Source of the DNA: Planctomicrobium piriforme
GTDB lineage: Bacteria > Planctomycetota > Planctomycetia > Pirellulales > UBA1268
Assembly (NCBI GenBank): GCA_945861585.1
Contig: CAMAVC010000006.1
Location: 1-64,000, forward strand
Direction of reading: 5' to 3'
DNA: 64,000 nucleotides
Part shown: in pieces, positions 51,730 through 61,700 of the stretch
How the letters are laid out: every line of letters begins with the position of its first letter
How positions within the stretch are numbered: the stretch's first letter is position 1
Notes under the pieces: generated by a model
What the model was told of the DNA's origin: nothing
The model's input: the letters and a program-made list of their open reading frames with translations, nothing else
Database searches by the model: none
Position numbers and translations under genes: made by a program

Positions 51730-54699
51730 ATGCCCACCCCCACTCCCCAGCAGTTTTGGACGCTCGTCGCCGAGACGGGGCTCGTCGATCGCGACCGTCT
51801 CGAAGCGCTGCAGGCGGAGTTCGAGATGGAGTCGCTCTCGCCGGCGGCGACCCCCGACGCCCTCACCGAGGCGATCGCCAAGTGGCTCGTGCGCCGCAAG
51901 GTGATCACGGTTTGGCAGGCGCGGCGGCTGGTGCGCGGTGACCGCGGGCCGTTCTTCATCGGTGACTACCGGCTGCTCGAGCGGCTCGAGAAAGACTCGT
52001 ATCAGGGAAGCGGCAAGGGGTATTTGTTTCGGGCCCGGCACGAGCCGTCGGGCCGCTCCGTCCTGCTGATGCTGCTCGATGCCGAACGGTGCCGCGACCT
52101 CGAGGTGTGGACCGCCATCGTGCGCCGCACGACGGCGGCGAACCGGGCGACCGATCCCGTCCTCGCCCGCACCTGGGCGCTCGAGCAGAGCGGCGGCCAG
52201 CGGTTCATCGTGTGCGAAGACGTGGGCGGCACTCCGCTCACGCCGGAGCTGGCGGCCCGCGGCCCACGGCCGATCGCGGAGGTGGGGCCGCTGATGGTCG
52301 CCATCGCGCGCGGCGTCGCCGAACTCCACCGTCTCGGCGTGGTGCATGGCGGCATCTCGCTCGAAGCCCTGCGGCGTCAGGCGCCGGCCGCTGGCGCAGA
52401 GCTGGCAACGGGCCGCATCCGACTGCTGCAGTTTCCCCTCGTCGCCGATCCGCATGTCGCAGCTCCGCGGCCCATGATCGACAGACCGGAGTCGATCGCG
52501 CTGTTGGGAACACGGGCCGCTTTTCTCGCGCCCGAGCTCCTGCTGCCGGGCGCCGCGTGTGATCCCCGGAGCGACGTGTATGCGCTCGGCTGCGTGATGC
52601 AGGCGTTGCTCACCGGCACGTTGCCGTGCTGGCAGGGAAGCCCGGAGCAGACGCTGTCGCAGGCCGCATTCGTCGGGCCCGAGCCGCTCACGCCGCCGCA
52701 GGTGCCGCTCGAGATCGCGACGCTGGTCTCGTATCTCGTCGCACGTGATCCTGCCGCCCGCTATCAATCCGGGGCCGAAGCAGCCGATGCGATCGCGGCG
52801 TGTCTTGGCCTGCCCCCGGTGTCGCCGTCGCTCCCCCCGCAGCAGCCGTTGATCGACCAGGTGGTTGCGGCGGCTCCAGCGCCGCCGGTCGTCGCCCAGG
52901 CAGCAGCCGTCACCGTCTCCGAACGCAGTGAGCGACCGTCGTTCATCACGCCCGTCGATCCACCGCGGGCGGCCGCCCGCCCCACGACCCCGTGGGCGAC
53001 GTATGCGCTGGGGCTCGCGGCCCTGGCGGCAATCAGCGGTGGGGCGGTCGCAGTCTTGACCAGGCCAAGTTCCGAGCGACCGCAGCCTGAAGCGGCGAGT
53101 TCCGAGAAGGTCGCACCAGCGGCCAATGCGGCGGTCGCGACGACGGCGACCGGGCGGCCCGCCCCGGAGGCATCCGAGCCCACGGCTGTTCAGCCGGAGG
53201 CGACCGCGGGAAAGGCCCCGCTTTCCGACCGCGAGACGACGACGCTCGTCGACGCCGCGGACGTGCCGTGGGCGGCCCCCACGGACGGCGCACCCCCGAC
53301 GCTCGCCTACCTGCCGCCCGGATCACAACTCGTGTTGCTCGCCCGGCCCGCCGACCTGCTCGCGGGCGACGAGGGGCGGCTCTTCGTGCGGGCGCTCGGA
53401 AGCCGCGTGGAGCGTGCGCTCGCGATGGTCGCCGCCGCATGCGGCTGCTCCGTCGACGAGGTCGAGTTCGTGCAGGCGGGATGGCAGGCCGATCCGGAGG
53501 CCGGGCCCGACGCCGTGGTGGGGGGCTATGCGGCCTGGGGCCGCGACCCGCTGCCCGTGGCGGCCGACGACGATGCCCGTGAGAAGGCCTGGGGCCGGAC
53601 GACGGCACGCGATATCGACGGAGAGACGGTGCACGCCGGAGCAGGGGTTTCGTATTGGCTGCCTGACGACGGCCGCGTGCTCGTGGCGGCGCCGGAGAAT
53701 CTCCTCACAGAGATGGTGCGATCCCGCAGGGCCGACGGCGATCGGCGAGCCGCACAGGACTGGCGCGAGAGGCTCGAAGCGACGCTCCCACCCGATCTCG
53801 AAGACCTTGTCGGCATGCTCGACGAGACCCGTCATCTCACGCTCTTTGGCTCGCCGACCTACCTCCTCCACGACGGCCGGCCGGTGTTCGCCGGTCCGCT
53901 GGCGAAGCTCATCGAGCCCCTCGGCGCGATCCTGGGGAGTGAAACGGCTGCAGCGGCGCTGTCGCTGCACTGTGCCGACACCTTCTACGCCGAGATCGAC
54001 GCGATCGGAGCGACGGCGCGCTCTGCCAGGAAAGAAGCCGTGGATCTCGGCGAACGGATCGCGGCGCTGGCGGATGCGATCGAGGAATATTGCAACACGC
54101 TCGATCCGCATCCGTATGGCCGGAAGCTGGTGATGCGTCTCCCGCGGATGCTGGGCATTCTCGCCGCCAACCTTCGGACGGGATCCAGTGGCAAGGCGAT
54201 CGTCGTCAATTGCCATCTTCCCCGGCATGCAGGCCACAATCTCGCGCTCGCCGCCGAGCTCGCGATCGAGCAGACGCCGGGCGCGGGGGCCACCATCGCC
54301 GCCGTGGCGACGCCGGCGGCCGGCCAGTCGGCGGCCGACCGGCTGGCGAAGCGAATCTCGCTGACGTTCGCCCGCGACACGCTCGAAAAGTCAATCCAGA
54401 TGCTCGCCGAGGAGGTCGGCGTGCCGATCGAGATTCTGGGCAAGGATCTCGAGCTCGAGGGCATCACGAAGAACCAGTCGTTCGGGCTCGACGAGAGCGA
54501 CCAGCCCGCCGAGGCGATCCTCCGTACGATCCTTGCCAAGAGCAATCCGGACGGCAAACTGGTTTACGTATTCCGCAAGAATGACGCCGGCGAGTCGATC
54601 GACGTCACCACGCGGGCGGCCGCCACGAAGCGGGGCGACGAGGTGCCGGCGGTGTTTGCCGACCGGGCAGTGAAGCAAGAGGAATCAAAGTCACCATGA
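51730..54699 (+). CDS. Membrane pseudokinase with C-terminal STN-like domain
   Basis: A 989-residue protein. Residues 1-72 form a helical N-terminal domain; about 78-365 is a Ser/Thr kinase fold; a Pro/Ala linker and membrane helix (about 417-440) follow; then a large extracytoplasmic region. The kinase signatures are broken: the HRDLKPxN loop reads [10 protein letters not shown], the DFG site reads LLQFPLV and no VAIK Lys is seen, but later subdomains survive ([29 protein letters not shown]). It is therefore probably inactive. The last 120 residues ([19 protein letters not shown], then [11 protein letters not shown] and VYVFRKN) resemble the STN/secretin N-domain. The stop overlaps the DAHP synthase start by 4 bases (ATGA). 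Confidence 0.82.
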   Translation: MPTPTPQQFWTLVAETGLVDRDRLEALQAEFEMESLSPAATPDALTEAIAKWLVRRKVITVWQARRLVRGDRGPFFIGDYRLLERLEKDSYQGSGKGYLFRARHEPSGRSVLLMLLDAERCRDLEVWTAIVRRTTAANRATDPVLARTWALEQSGGQRFIVCEDVGGTPLTPELAARGPRPIAEVGPLMVAIARGVAELHRLGVVHGGISLEALRRQAPAAGAELATGRIRLLQFPLVADPHVAAPRPMIDRPESIALLGTRAAFLAPELLLPGAACDPRSDVYALGCVMQALLTGTLPCWQGSPEQTLSQAAFVGPEPLTPPQVPLEIATLVSYLVARDPAARYQSGAEAADAIAACLGLPPVSPSLPPQQPLIDQVVAAAPAPPVVAQAAAVTVSERSERPSFITPVDPPRAAARPTTPWATYALGLAALAAISGGAVAVLTRPSSERPQPEAASSEKVAPAANAAVATTATGRPAPEASEPTAVQPEATAGKAPLSDRETTTLVDAADVPWAAPTDGAPPTLAYLPPGSQLVLLARPADLLAGDEGRLFVRALGSRVERALAMVAAACGCSVDEVEFVQAGWQADPEAGPDAVVGGYAAWGRDPLPVAADDDAREKAWGRTTARDIDGETVHAGAGVSYWLPDDGRVLVAAPENLLTEMVRSRRADGDRRAAQDWRERLEATLPPDLEDLVGMLDETRHLTLFGSPTYLLHDGRPVFAGPLAKLIEPLGAILGSETAAAALSLHCADTFYAEIDAIGATARSARKEAVDLGERIAALADAIEEYCNTLDPHPYGRKLVMRLPRMLGILAANLRTGSSGKAIVVNCHLPRHAGHNLALAAELAIEQTPGAGATIAAVATPAAGQSAADRLAKRISLTFARDTLEKSIQMLAEEVGVPIEILGKDLELEGITKNQSFGLDESDQPAEAILRTILAKSNPDGKLVYVFRKNDAGESIDVTTRAAATKRGDEVPAVFADRAVKQEESKSP

Positions 54700-55712
54700 T
54701 CATCGTCATGCACGCCGGTGCGGTCGCCGGGGATCTCGATCGAGTCGTGAGCCGGGTCGAGGCGCTGAAACTTCGGCCGCACGTGATCGTGGGCACGGAG
54801 CGGACGGTGGTCGCCGTCGTCGGTGACGAGCGCGACGCCACGGGCGCCGGCTTCGAGACGCTGCCCGGCGTGGCCTCGGTGCTGCCGATTCTCGCGCCCT
54901 ACAAGGTGGCCAGCCGCGAAGTGCAGGCGGAGACCACGCTCGTGAAGGCCGGCCCGCTCGAAGTGGGCGGGAGCCGGATCGGCGTGATCGCCGGGCCCTG
55001 CTCAGTGGAGAGCGTCGAGCAGATCGTGGGCACGGCCCGGGCCGTGAAGGCCGCGGGCGCCACGGGCTTGCGTGGCGGGGCGTTCAAGCCGCGGACGAGC
55101 CCCTACAGTTTCCAGGGAATGAAGGAGAAGGGGCTCGAACTGCTCGCCGAGGCCCGGCAGGCGACGGGCCTCGCGGTGGTGACGGAAGTGGTCGCCCCCG
55201 AAGACGTGCCGCTCGTCGCCCGCTATGCCGACGTGCTCCAGATCGGGGCCCGCAACATGCAGAACTACCGGCTGCTCGAGGCGGTTGGCCGCACGCAGAC
55301 GCCCGTGCTGCTCAAGCGGGGGCCGGCGGCGACCGTCGAGGAACTGCTCTTGGCCGCCGAATACATTCTCGATGCCGGCAATTTGCAGGTGATGCTCTGC
55401 GAGCGCGGGATCCGCACGTTCGAGACGCACACCCGCTTCACGCTGCCGCTGGCGACGGTGCCCTGGCTCCATGCCCGCACGCACCTGCCCGTGGTCGTCG
55501 ATCCGAGCCATGGCACGGGCCATGCGAACCTCGTCGAAAGCATGGCCGCCGCGAGCGTCGCTGCGGGCGCCGACGGCCTGATCATCGAAGTGCACCCCGA
55601 TCCCAAGTGCGCGTCGAGTGACGGCGCCCAGACGCTCGACTTCGCCGCCTTCGGCCGGATGATGGACGTCTGCCGCCGCGTGGCCGTGGCGGTCGGCCGT
55701 TCACTCGGCTGA
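54696..55712 (+). CDS. 3-deoxy-7-phosphoheptulonate (DAHP) synthase
   Basis: First enzyme of the shikimate pathway, joining phosphoenolpyruvate and erythrose 4-phosphate. The 338-residue length and N-terminal ferredoxin-like regulatory domain (residues 1-70) fit the type I beta form (Thermotoga-like). Catalytic-core motifs: AGPCSVES near 100, [17 protein letters not shown] near 128, [10 protein letters not shown] near 185, LLKRG near 205, and [10 protein letters not shown] near 267. ATG 54696 overlaps the stop of the pseudokinase gene. The eboE-like gene begins 22 bases downstream. It could be named aroF or aroG; I leave the symbol blank. Confidence 0.93.
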   Translation: MIIVMHAGAVAGDLDRVVSRVEALKLRPHVIVGTERTVVAVVGDERDATGAGFETLPGVASVLPILAPYKVASREVQAETTLVKAGPLEVGGSRIGVIAGPCSVESVEQIVGTARAVKAAGATGLRGGAFKPRTSPYSFQGMKEKGLELLAEARQATGLAVVTEVVAPEDVPLVARYADVLQIGARNMQNYRLLEAVGRTQTPVLLKRGPAATVEELLLAAEYILDAGNLQVMLCERGIRTFETHTRFTLPLATVPWLHARTHLPVVVDPSHGTGHANLVESMAAASVAAGADGLIIEVHPDPKCASSDGAQTLDFAAFGRMMDVCRRVAVAVGRSLG

Positions 55713-55734
55713 GCCCTCAGTGCGGAAGCATCGC

Positions 55735-56883
55735 ATGGCCTTCTCCGCGCTGCCGCTGGCGTATTGCACGAACGTGCATCCGTGCCGTGTCGTCACCGAC
55801 GTGCCCGCGGTGCTCGATCGCTACGCAGCCCCGGTGAGGGCGATTTCGGGCTTCGAGATCTCCGTGGGGCTCTGGCTCCCCGAGGCTGCCGTCGACGAGG
55901 CAGGTGCCGCCGACGTCGTGGGCCACGCGCTCGCGAGCCACGGGCTTTCCTGCCACACGCTCAACGCGTTTCCCTTCGGCGAGTTTCACGGCGCCCGCGT
56001 GAAGGAGCAGGTGTATCTGCCCGACTGGGCTGATCGCCGCCGGCTCGATTACACGCTCTCCTGTGCCCGCCTGCTCGCCGCGATCGTGCCGCCGGGCGGC
56101 GAAGGCAGCATCTCGACGCTGCCGCTGGGGTTCAAAGGCTTCGACCACAGGCCCGAGTTCATGGCGGCGTGTGCCGATCACCTGCTCACGTGCGCTCGCG
56201 AGTTCGCCGCACTCGAAGCCGCCACTGGCCGCACGATCCGGCTGGCCCTCGAGCCCGAGCCCTGCTGCATTCTGGAGACGACGGCCGAGACGGTCGCCTT
56301 CTTCACCGCGCTCTTCGAGCGGGCGGCCCGTGCCGGCATCGAACAGGAAGCCCGTCGCCACCTCGGCGTGTGCTACGACGTGTGCCATCAGGCGGTGGAA
56401 TTCGAGGACGCAGCGACGGCCGTCGCCGCGCTCACGGCAGCCGGCGTCCGGATCAACAAGGTGCAGATCAGCTGCGCGATCGAGGCGACCGACCCGACCG
56501 ACACGGCTCAGCGCGATGCGCTGCTCGCCTACGTCGAGCCCCGCTACCTGCACCAGACGTTCGCCCGCGGCGCGGATGGCACGCTGCACCACGCCGTCGA
56601 CCTCACCGCCGACCTGATCGCCGATCCCGCGTGGCACGCCCGCGGCCCGTGGCGGATCCACTACCACGTGCCGGTCGACGCCGAGCGGATCGGGCCCCTG
56701 CGCACGACGCGTAGCGAACTCGTGCGCGCCCTCGCCGCGATCAAAACCCTCGACTACGCTCCACACCTCGAAGTCGAAACGTACACCTGGCCCGTGCTCC
56801 CGGGCGCCGATCCGGTCGATCTCGCCGCCGGCATCGCCCGCGAACTGATCGCGACCCGCGTGCTGATCGGAAACACCGCCTAA
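55735..56883 (+). CDS. EboE-like TIM-barrel metabolite traffic protein
   Basis: A 382-residue protein with a sugar-isomerase-like TIM barrel. The N-terminal block LAYCTNVHPCRVV, then HTLNAFPFGEFHGARVKEQVYLPDW and GSISTLPLGFK, matches what I recall of EboE, the metabolite-traffic family of ebo clusters. Later CYDVCHQAVEFED, NKVQISCAIE and HYHVPVDAE support a metal-binding barrel. ATG 55735 with GGAAG seven bases upstream is chosen over GTG 55720. No other ebo gene (eboA-D, F) is nearby, so it is an orphan. It follows the DAHP synthase gene closely, so a link to aromatic metabolism is possible but unproven. Confidence 0.75.
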   Translation: MAFSALPLAYCTNVHPCRVVTDVPAVLDRYAAPVRAISGFEISVGLWLPEAAVDEAGAADVVGHALASHGLSCHTLNAFPFGEFHGARVKEQVYLPDWADRRRLDYTLSCARLLAAIVPPGGEGSISTLPLGFKGFDHRPEFMAACADHLLTCAREFAALEAATGRTIRLALEPEPCCILETTAETVAFFTALFERAARAGIEQEARRHLGVCYDVCHQAVEFEDAATAVAALTAAGVRINKVQISCAIEATDPTDTAQRDALLAYVEPRYLHQTFARGADGTLHHAVDLTADLIADPAWHARGPWRIHYHVPVDAERIGPLRTTRSELVRALAAIKTLDYAPHLEVETYTWPVLPGADPVDLAAGIARELIATRVLIGNTA

Positions 56884-56909
56884 CCGATCGCCGGTCGAAC
56901 TCGCCCAAT

Positions 56910-57090
56910 CCGGCTCGGGCTTACCCCGTACCGTCTCGCCGGACGCTTACCGCGGCCATCCCCATCTCGCCTCTCCGTCTGGGAGAGGCCGGCCGCAGGC
57001 CGGGTGAAGGTGCTTGGAAGCAGCATTGGGAGCAGCCTCAGGGCATCCTCACCCCGGCCCTCTCCCCGAGGGAGAGGGAGAGAGGGCAAC
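56910..57090. repeat. Solo arm and GC-rich hairpins after eboE-like gene
   Basis: A solo arm of the dispersed repeat is at 56910-56945. Then CTCTCC/GGGAGAG and CCCTCTCCCC/GGGAGAGGG hairpins follow within 56967-57090, with facing blocks (GGCCGGGTGAAGG and CCTCACCCCGGCC). This paired REP-like pattern differs from the other repeats in the window. Confidence 0.75.
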
Positions 57091-57111
57091 CCCTCGCCTC
57101 CCTGTCTGTCT

Positions 57112-57193
57112 GGAAGCCCGAGGCGTGAGCCGAAGGGAATACGCGTCGTGTTTCGCCACCGGGGCATCCTCTCGGCTTACGCCTCGGGCTTCC
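57112..57193. repeat. Inverted pair of short arms (long hairpin)
   Basis: Arms at 57112-57140 and 57163-57193 with cores CCCGAGGCGTGAGCCGA and TCGGCTTACGCCTCGGG form a long stem over a 22-base loop. Confidence 0.8.
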
Positions 57194-57197
57194 GCTT

Positions 57198-57346
57198 GAG
57201 GAGGCTTCGGGCTCCCCGGGTCCCGCTCGCCGGCGTATTTGACCAGCGGAGCCATGGATGGCGCAGCGCAGGCAAATCCGAGTGAGCCGGAGCCTGGAGG
57301 GCGGAGGCGAACGTCCGGCGACGGGATATGGGGAGCCCGAAGCCGG
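57198..57346. repeat. Dispersed intergenic repeat, copy 8
   Basis: Almost identical to 6792-6940 (copy 1), in the same orientation, including ATTTGACCAGCGGAGCCATG and ACGGGATATGGGGAGCCCGA. Located in the convergent gap between the eboE-like gene and mgtE. Confidence 0.88.
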
Positions 57347-57369
57347 TGCGTCTCAGTGGATACAAGCAT

Positions 57370-57387
57370 GACAGGCTGAAGCCTGTC
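57370..57387. repeat. 18-bp palindrome, copy 4
   Basis: GACAGGCTGAAGCCTGTC, identical to 43281-43298. It lies 15 bases past the mgtE stop. Confidence 0.85.
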
Positions 57388-57402
57388 CCGCATGAAGTGA
57401 AG

Positions 57403-58743
57403 TTAGTCGAGGACAAGCAGGGCGATTGTCGTATAGAGCACGATGCCCACGATGTCGACGATCGCCGACACGAAGGGGTTGCTCATCAGGGCCGGGTCGA
57501 GGCCGATCGAGCGGAAGAGGAGCGGCAGCACCGAGCCTACGAGCGTGCCGAGCATCACGACGCCGAGCACCGTGAGTGGGATCACGAGGGCCTGGAGCGG
57601 CGTGGGTGCGTAGACGAGCGCGAGCAGATAGCCCGGCACGGCCAGGAGCGTGCCCAAGAGCAGGCCGAGCACGAACTCACGCTTGAGGATTCGGCGCCAG
57701 TCGGAGAGCTTGCAATCGCCCGAGGAGAGGGCCGTGATCACGAGCGTGGCCGACTGGTTGCCCGAGTTGCCACCGCTGGCGATCACGAGCGGGATGAAGG
57801 CGATCAGCCAGGCGTGCGTGAGCGGGGCGCGGGCCATCACCATCGCGGTGACGGCGGCGGTCGCGAACAGGATCGTGAGCCACACGCCGCGCTTCCAGGT
57901 CATCGTGACGAGGGCGGCCTCGAGGTAGCTCTCGCCGAGCGGTGTGATGGCGGCGATCCGCTGGGCGTCGTCGGTGGCGTCCTGGCGGACGGCGTCGAGC
58001 ACGTCGTCGTGCGTGACGATGCCGACGAGCCGGTTTTTGTCGTCCACGACCGGGATGGCGATGAAGTCGAAGCGGGCGAGTTTCTCGACGACCTGCTCCC
58101 GCGGTTCCTCCACGCGCACGCTGATTGGGTCGCGCTGCATGAGGTCGGAGACGAGGGCCGTGGGCTTGGCGAGAATCAGGTCGCGGAGCGACACGAAGCC
58201 CACGAGGTGCCGCTCGGCGTCGAGCACGTAGATGTAGTAGATCGACTCGCTGTCGGGGGCCTGGGTGCGGAGCCGCGTCACCGCCTCGCCGGCCGTGATG
58301 TCGGCGGGGAGCGACGCGTATTCGGTGGTCATGAGCGCCCCGGCCGATTCCTCGGGGCAGGAGAGGAGCATCCGGATGTCGTGCCGCTCAGCCTTGGCGA
58401 CGAGCGGGAGAATCTCTTCGACGAATTCCGGGTCGAGCTCGCGGAGGAGGTCGTCACGGTTGTCGGCGGCCATCCATTCAAGCAGCTGGCCCAGGTGGGG
58501 CCGGTCGGCCGCCTTCACGAGGTCCACCTGCCTGGGCATCGGGTAATAGGGGAAAATTTCCGCCTGGCGTTCGACCGGCACGGCGTCGAGGAGCTGCCAC
58601 AGCTCGCTATCGTCGAGCCCCTCGGAAAACTCGGCCACCGTCGCCGGATGGAGTTCCTCGGCCACCTCGCGCAGGCCCGCCTGATCGCCCTCGGCGAGCA
58701 TCACGCGCAGCTCGGGAATCAGGAGGGGATTGGCGGTGACCAT
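57403..58743 (-). CDS. mgtE: Magnesium transporter MgtE
   Basis: A 446-residue magnesium channel. Residues 1-130 are the MgtE_N helical domain; about 130-255 a CBS pair (GALMTTEYASLPAD, VSDLMQRDPISVRVEE, IPVVDDKNRLVGIVTHDDVLD); and about 285-446 five membrane helices with the pore signature IASGGNSGNQSATL near 340 and ALMSNPFVSAIVDIVG near the end. The CBS and N domains sense cytosolic magnesium and gate the pore. ATG 58741-58743 is the start. It is divergent from the di-haem cytochrome gene across 82 bases. Confidence 0.95.
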   Translation of the reverse strand: MVTANPLLIPELRVMLAEGDQAGLREVAEELHPATVAEFSEGLDDSELWQLLDAVPVERQAEIFPYYPMPRQVDLVKAADRPHLGQLLEWMAADNRDDLLRELDPEFVEEILPLVAKAERHDIRMLLSCPEESAGALMTTEYASLPADITAGEAVTRLRTQAPDSESIYYIYVLDAERHLVGFVSLRDLILAKPTALVSDLMQRDPISVRVEEPREQVVEKLARFDFIAIPVVDDKNRLVGIVTHDDVLDAVRQDATDDAQRIAAITPLGESYLEAALVTMTWKRGVWLTILFATAAVTAMVMARAPLTHAWLIAFIPLVIASGGNSGNQSATLVITALSSGDCKLSDWRRILKREFVLGLLLGTLLAVPGYLLALVYAPTPLQALVIPLTVLGVVMLGTLVGSVLPLLFRSIGLDPALMSNPFVSAIVDIVGIVLYTTIALLVLD

Positions 58744-58825
58744 GGGAGGGGGCCGGGGCGGCGGGAGGCGGGAACGCGCCTATACTCAGCACACAGACGC
58801 GCGGACGACCGAAAGCCAGTATGCC

Positions 58826-60211
58826 ATGAACATGCCGGGAATCGAATGCAGGCTCGGCCGGTGGGCAAGGATGGCGCTCGCCCTGATCGTCGTCGCCCAC
58901 GTGGGGGGACGAGCCCGGGCGAGCGAGCAGGCCGACTCAGGCTGGGAGCTGCTGCGGTCGCGGGCGTATCTGCCGGCCGACTTCGACCAGGAGGTGTTCG
59001 ACGCCCTCTGGACGACGTGGCCCGAACCGCTCCGCAGCCGGGCCGAGCGTGCATCGCCCGAGGAGCGGCGGCGGATGGCGATGGAACGCTACGGCCTCGA
59101 TCCCGATCCCGACGATCCGTCGCGGGCGCTGCAGTATGTGCGCGGGGCCACCGGCTCGTGGACGATGAGTTGTCTGGCCTGCCATCAGGGTCAGGTGGCG
59201 GGGAAGGTGATCCCGGGGCTGCCGAATTCGAACTATGCCCTCGAGACGCTCACCGAGGAAGTGCGGCTCGTGAAGGTGAAGCAGCGGAAGCCGTTCGGCC
59301 ACATGGACATGGGCTCGCTGCTTTTGCCGCTCGGCACGACCAACGGCACGACCAACGCTGTGATCTTCGGCGTGGCCCTGATGCGGCATCGCGACGCCGA
59401 CTTGAACATCATCCAGCGGCCGCCGCGGTTCGACCTCGTGCACCACGACATGGATGCGCCCGCGTGGTGGCACTACCGCCGGCGTGCGGGCCTCTACGCC
59501 GACGGCTTCGCGCCCAAGGGGCATCGGATGCTGATGCAGTTTCTGCTCGTCAAGGAAAACGGCCCGGAGAAGTTCGCCGAGTGGGAAGACGAGTTTCGCC
59601 GGATCCAGGGCTGGATCGAGGCGCTCGAACCGCCGCGGTGGCCCTGGGCCGTGGATGCTGCGCTCGCTGAGCAGGGCAGGGGAGTATTCGAGAACCACTG
59701 TGCCTCGTGTCACGGCACCTACGGCCCGGGCGGGAGTTACCCGGAGCGCATGGTGGCGCTCGACGAGATCGACACCGACCGCGTGCGGTTCGACTCGCTC
59801 ACGCAGAAGGAGCGGAGCGACTTGAACGAGAGCTGGTTCGGCCATCGCGGCCGCGATGTCGAGCGGCTCAAGAACCGTGAGCCACCGACTGGCTACGTGG
59901 CGCCGCCGCTCGATGGCATCTGGGCGACGGCACCGTACTTGCACAACGGCTCCGTGCCCACGCTCTGGCACGTGTTGCATCCGGAGGAGCGACCGACCGC
60001 GTGGCAGCGCACCCGCTCCGGCTACGACCAGGCCCGGGTCGGCCTCGAGATCACCGCGGCCGCCGCGCCGCCGGCAAGGCTTCCGAGCGCCGAGCGGCGC
60101 AGCTGGTTCGACACCTCGAAGCCGGGCAAGAGCGCGGCTGGCCACGATTTCCCCGCAGCGCTCGACGACGCGGAAAAGGCCGCCGTGCTCGAATACTTAA
60201 AGACGCTGTAG
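58826..60211 (+). CDS. Exported di-haem cytochrome c
   Basis: A 461-residue protein with a signal peptide (MALALIVVAHVGGRARASE, residues about 16-34). Two c-type haem sites are present: CLACH near 117 and CASCH near 292. The C-terminal block GYVAPPLDGIWATAPYLHNGSVPTLWHVL near 370 is typical of the cytochrome c peroxidase / RoxA-like superfamily, where a substrate pocket faces one haem. ATG 58826 or ATG 58832 may be the start. It lies 42 bases upstream of thiC, but a shared pathway is not evident. The oxidant or substrate is unknown. Confidence 0.83.
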   Translation: MNMPGIECRLGRWARMALALIVVAHVGGRARASEQADSGWELLRSRAYLPADFDQEVFDALWTTWPEPLRSRAERASPEERRRMAMERYGLDPDPDDPSRALQYVRGATGSWTMSCLACHQGQVAGKVIPGLPNSNYALETLTEEVRLVKVKQRKPFGHMDMGSLLLPLGTTNGTTNAVIFGVALMRHRDADLNIIQRPPRFDLVHHDMDAPAWWHYRRRAGLYADGFAPKGHRMLMQFLLVKENGPEKFAEWEDEFRRIQGWIEALEPPRWPWAVDAALAEQGRGVFENHCASCHGTYGPGGSYPERMVALDEIDTDRVRFDSLTQKERSDLNESWFGHRGRDVERLKNREPPTGYVAPPLDGIWATAPYLHNGSVPTLWHVLHPEERPTAWQRTRSGYDQARVGLEITAAAAPPARLPSAERRSWFDTSKPGKSAAGHDFPAALDDAEKAAVLEYLKTL

Positions 60212-61609
<1,398 letters not shown>

Positions 61610-61700
61610 CGACGGCAAACGTGCGGCGCAAGTATGGCCAATGGCACTTCCGCCAGATCGTATGCCTTATTCGCTTTGACGTATCTCTAAGGGGGCTTGC

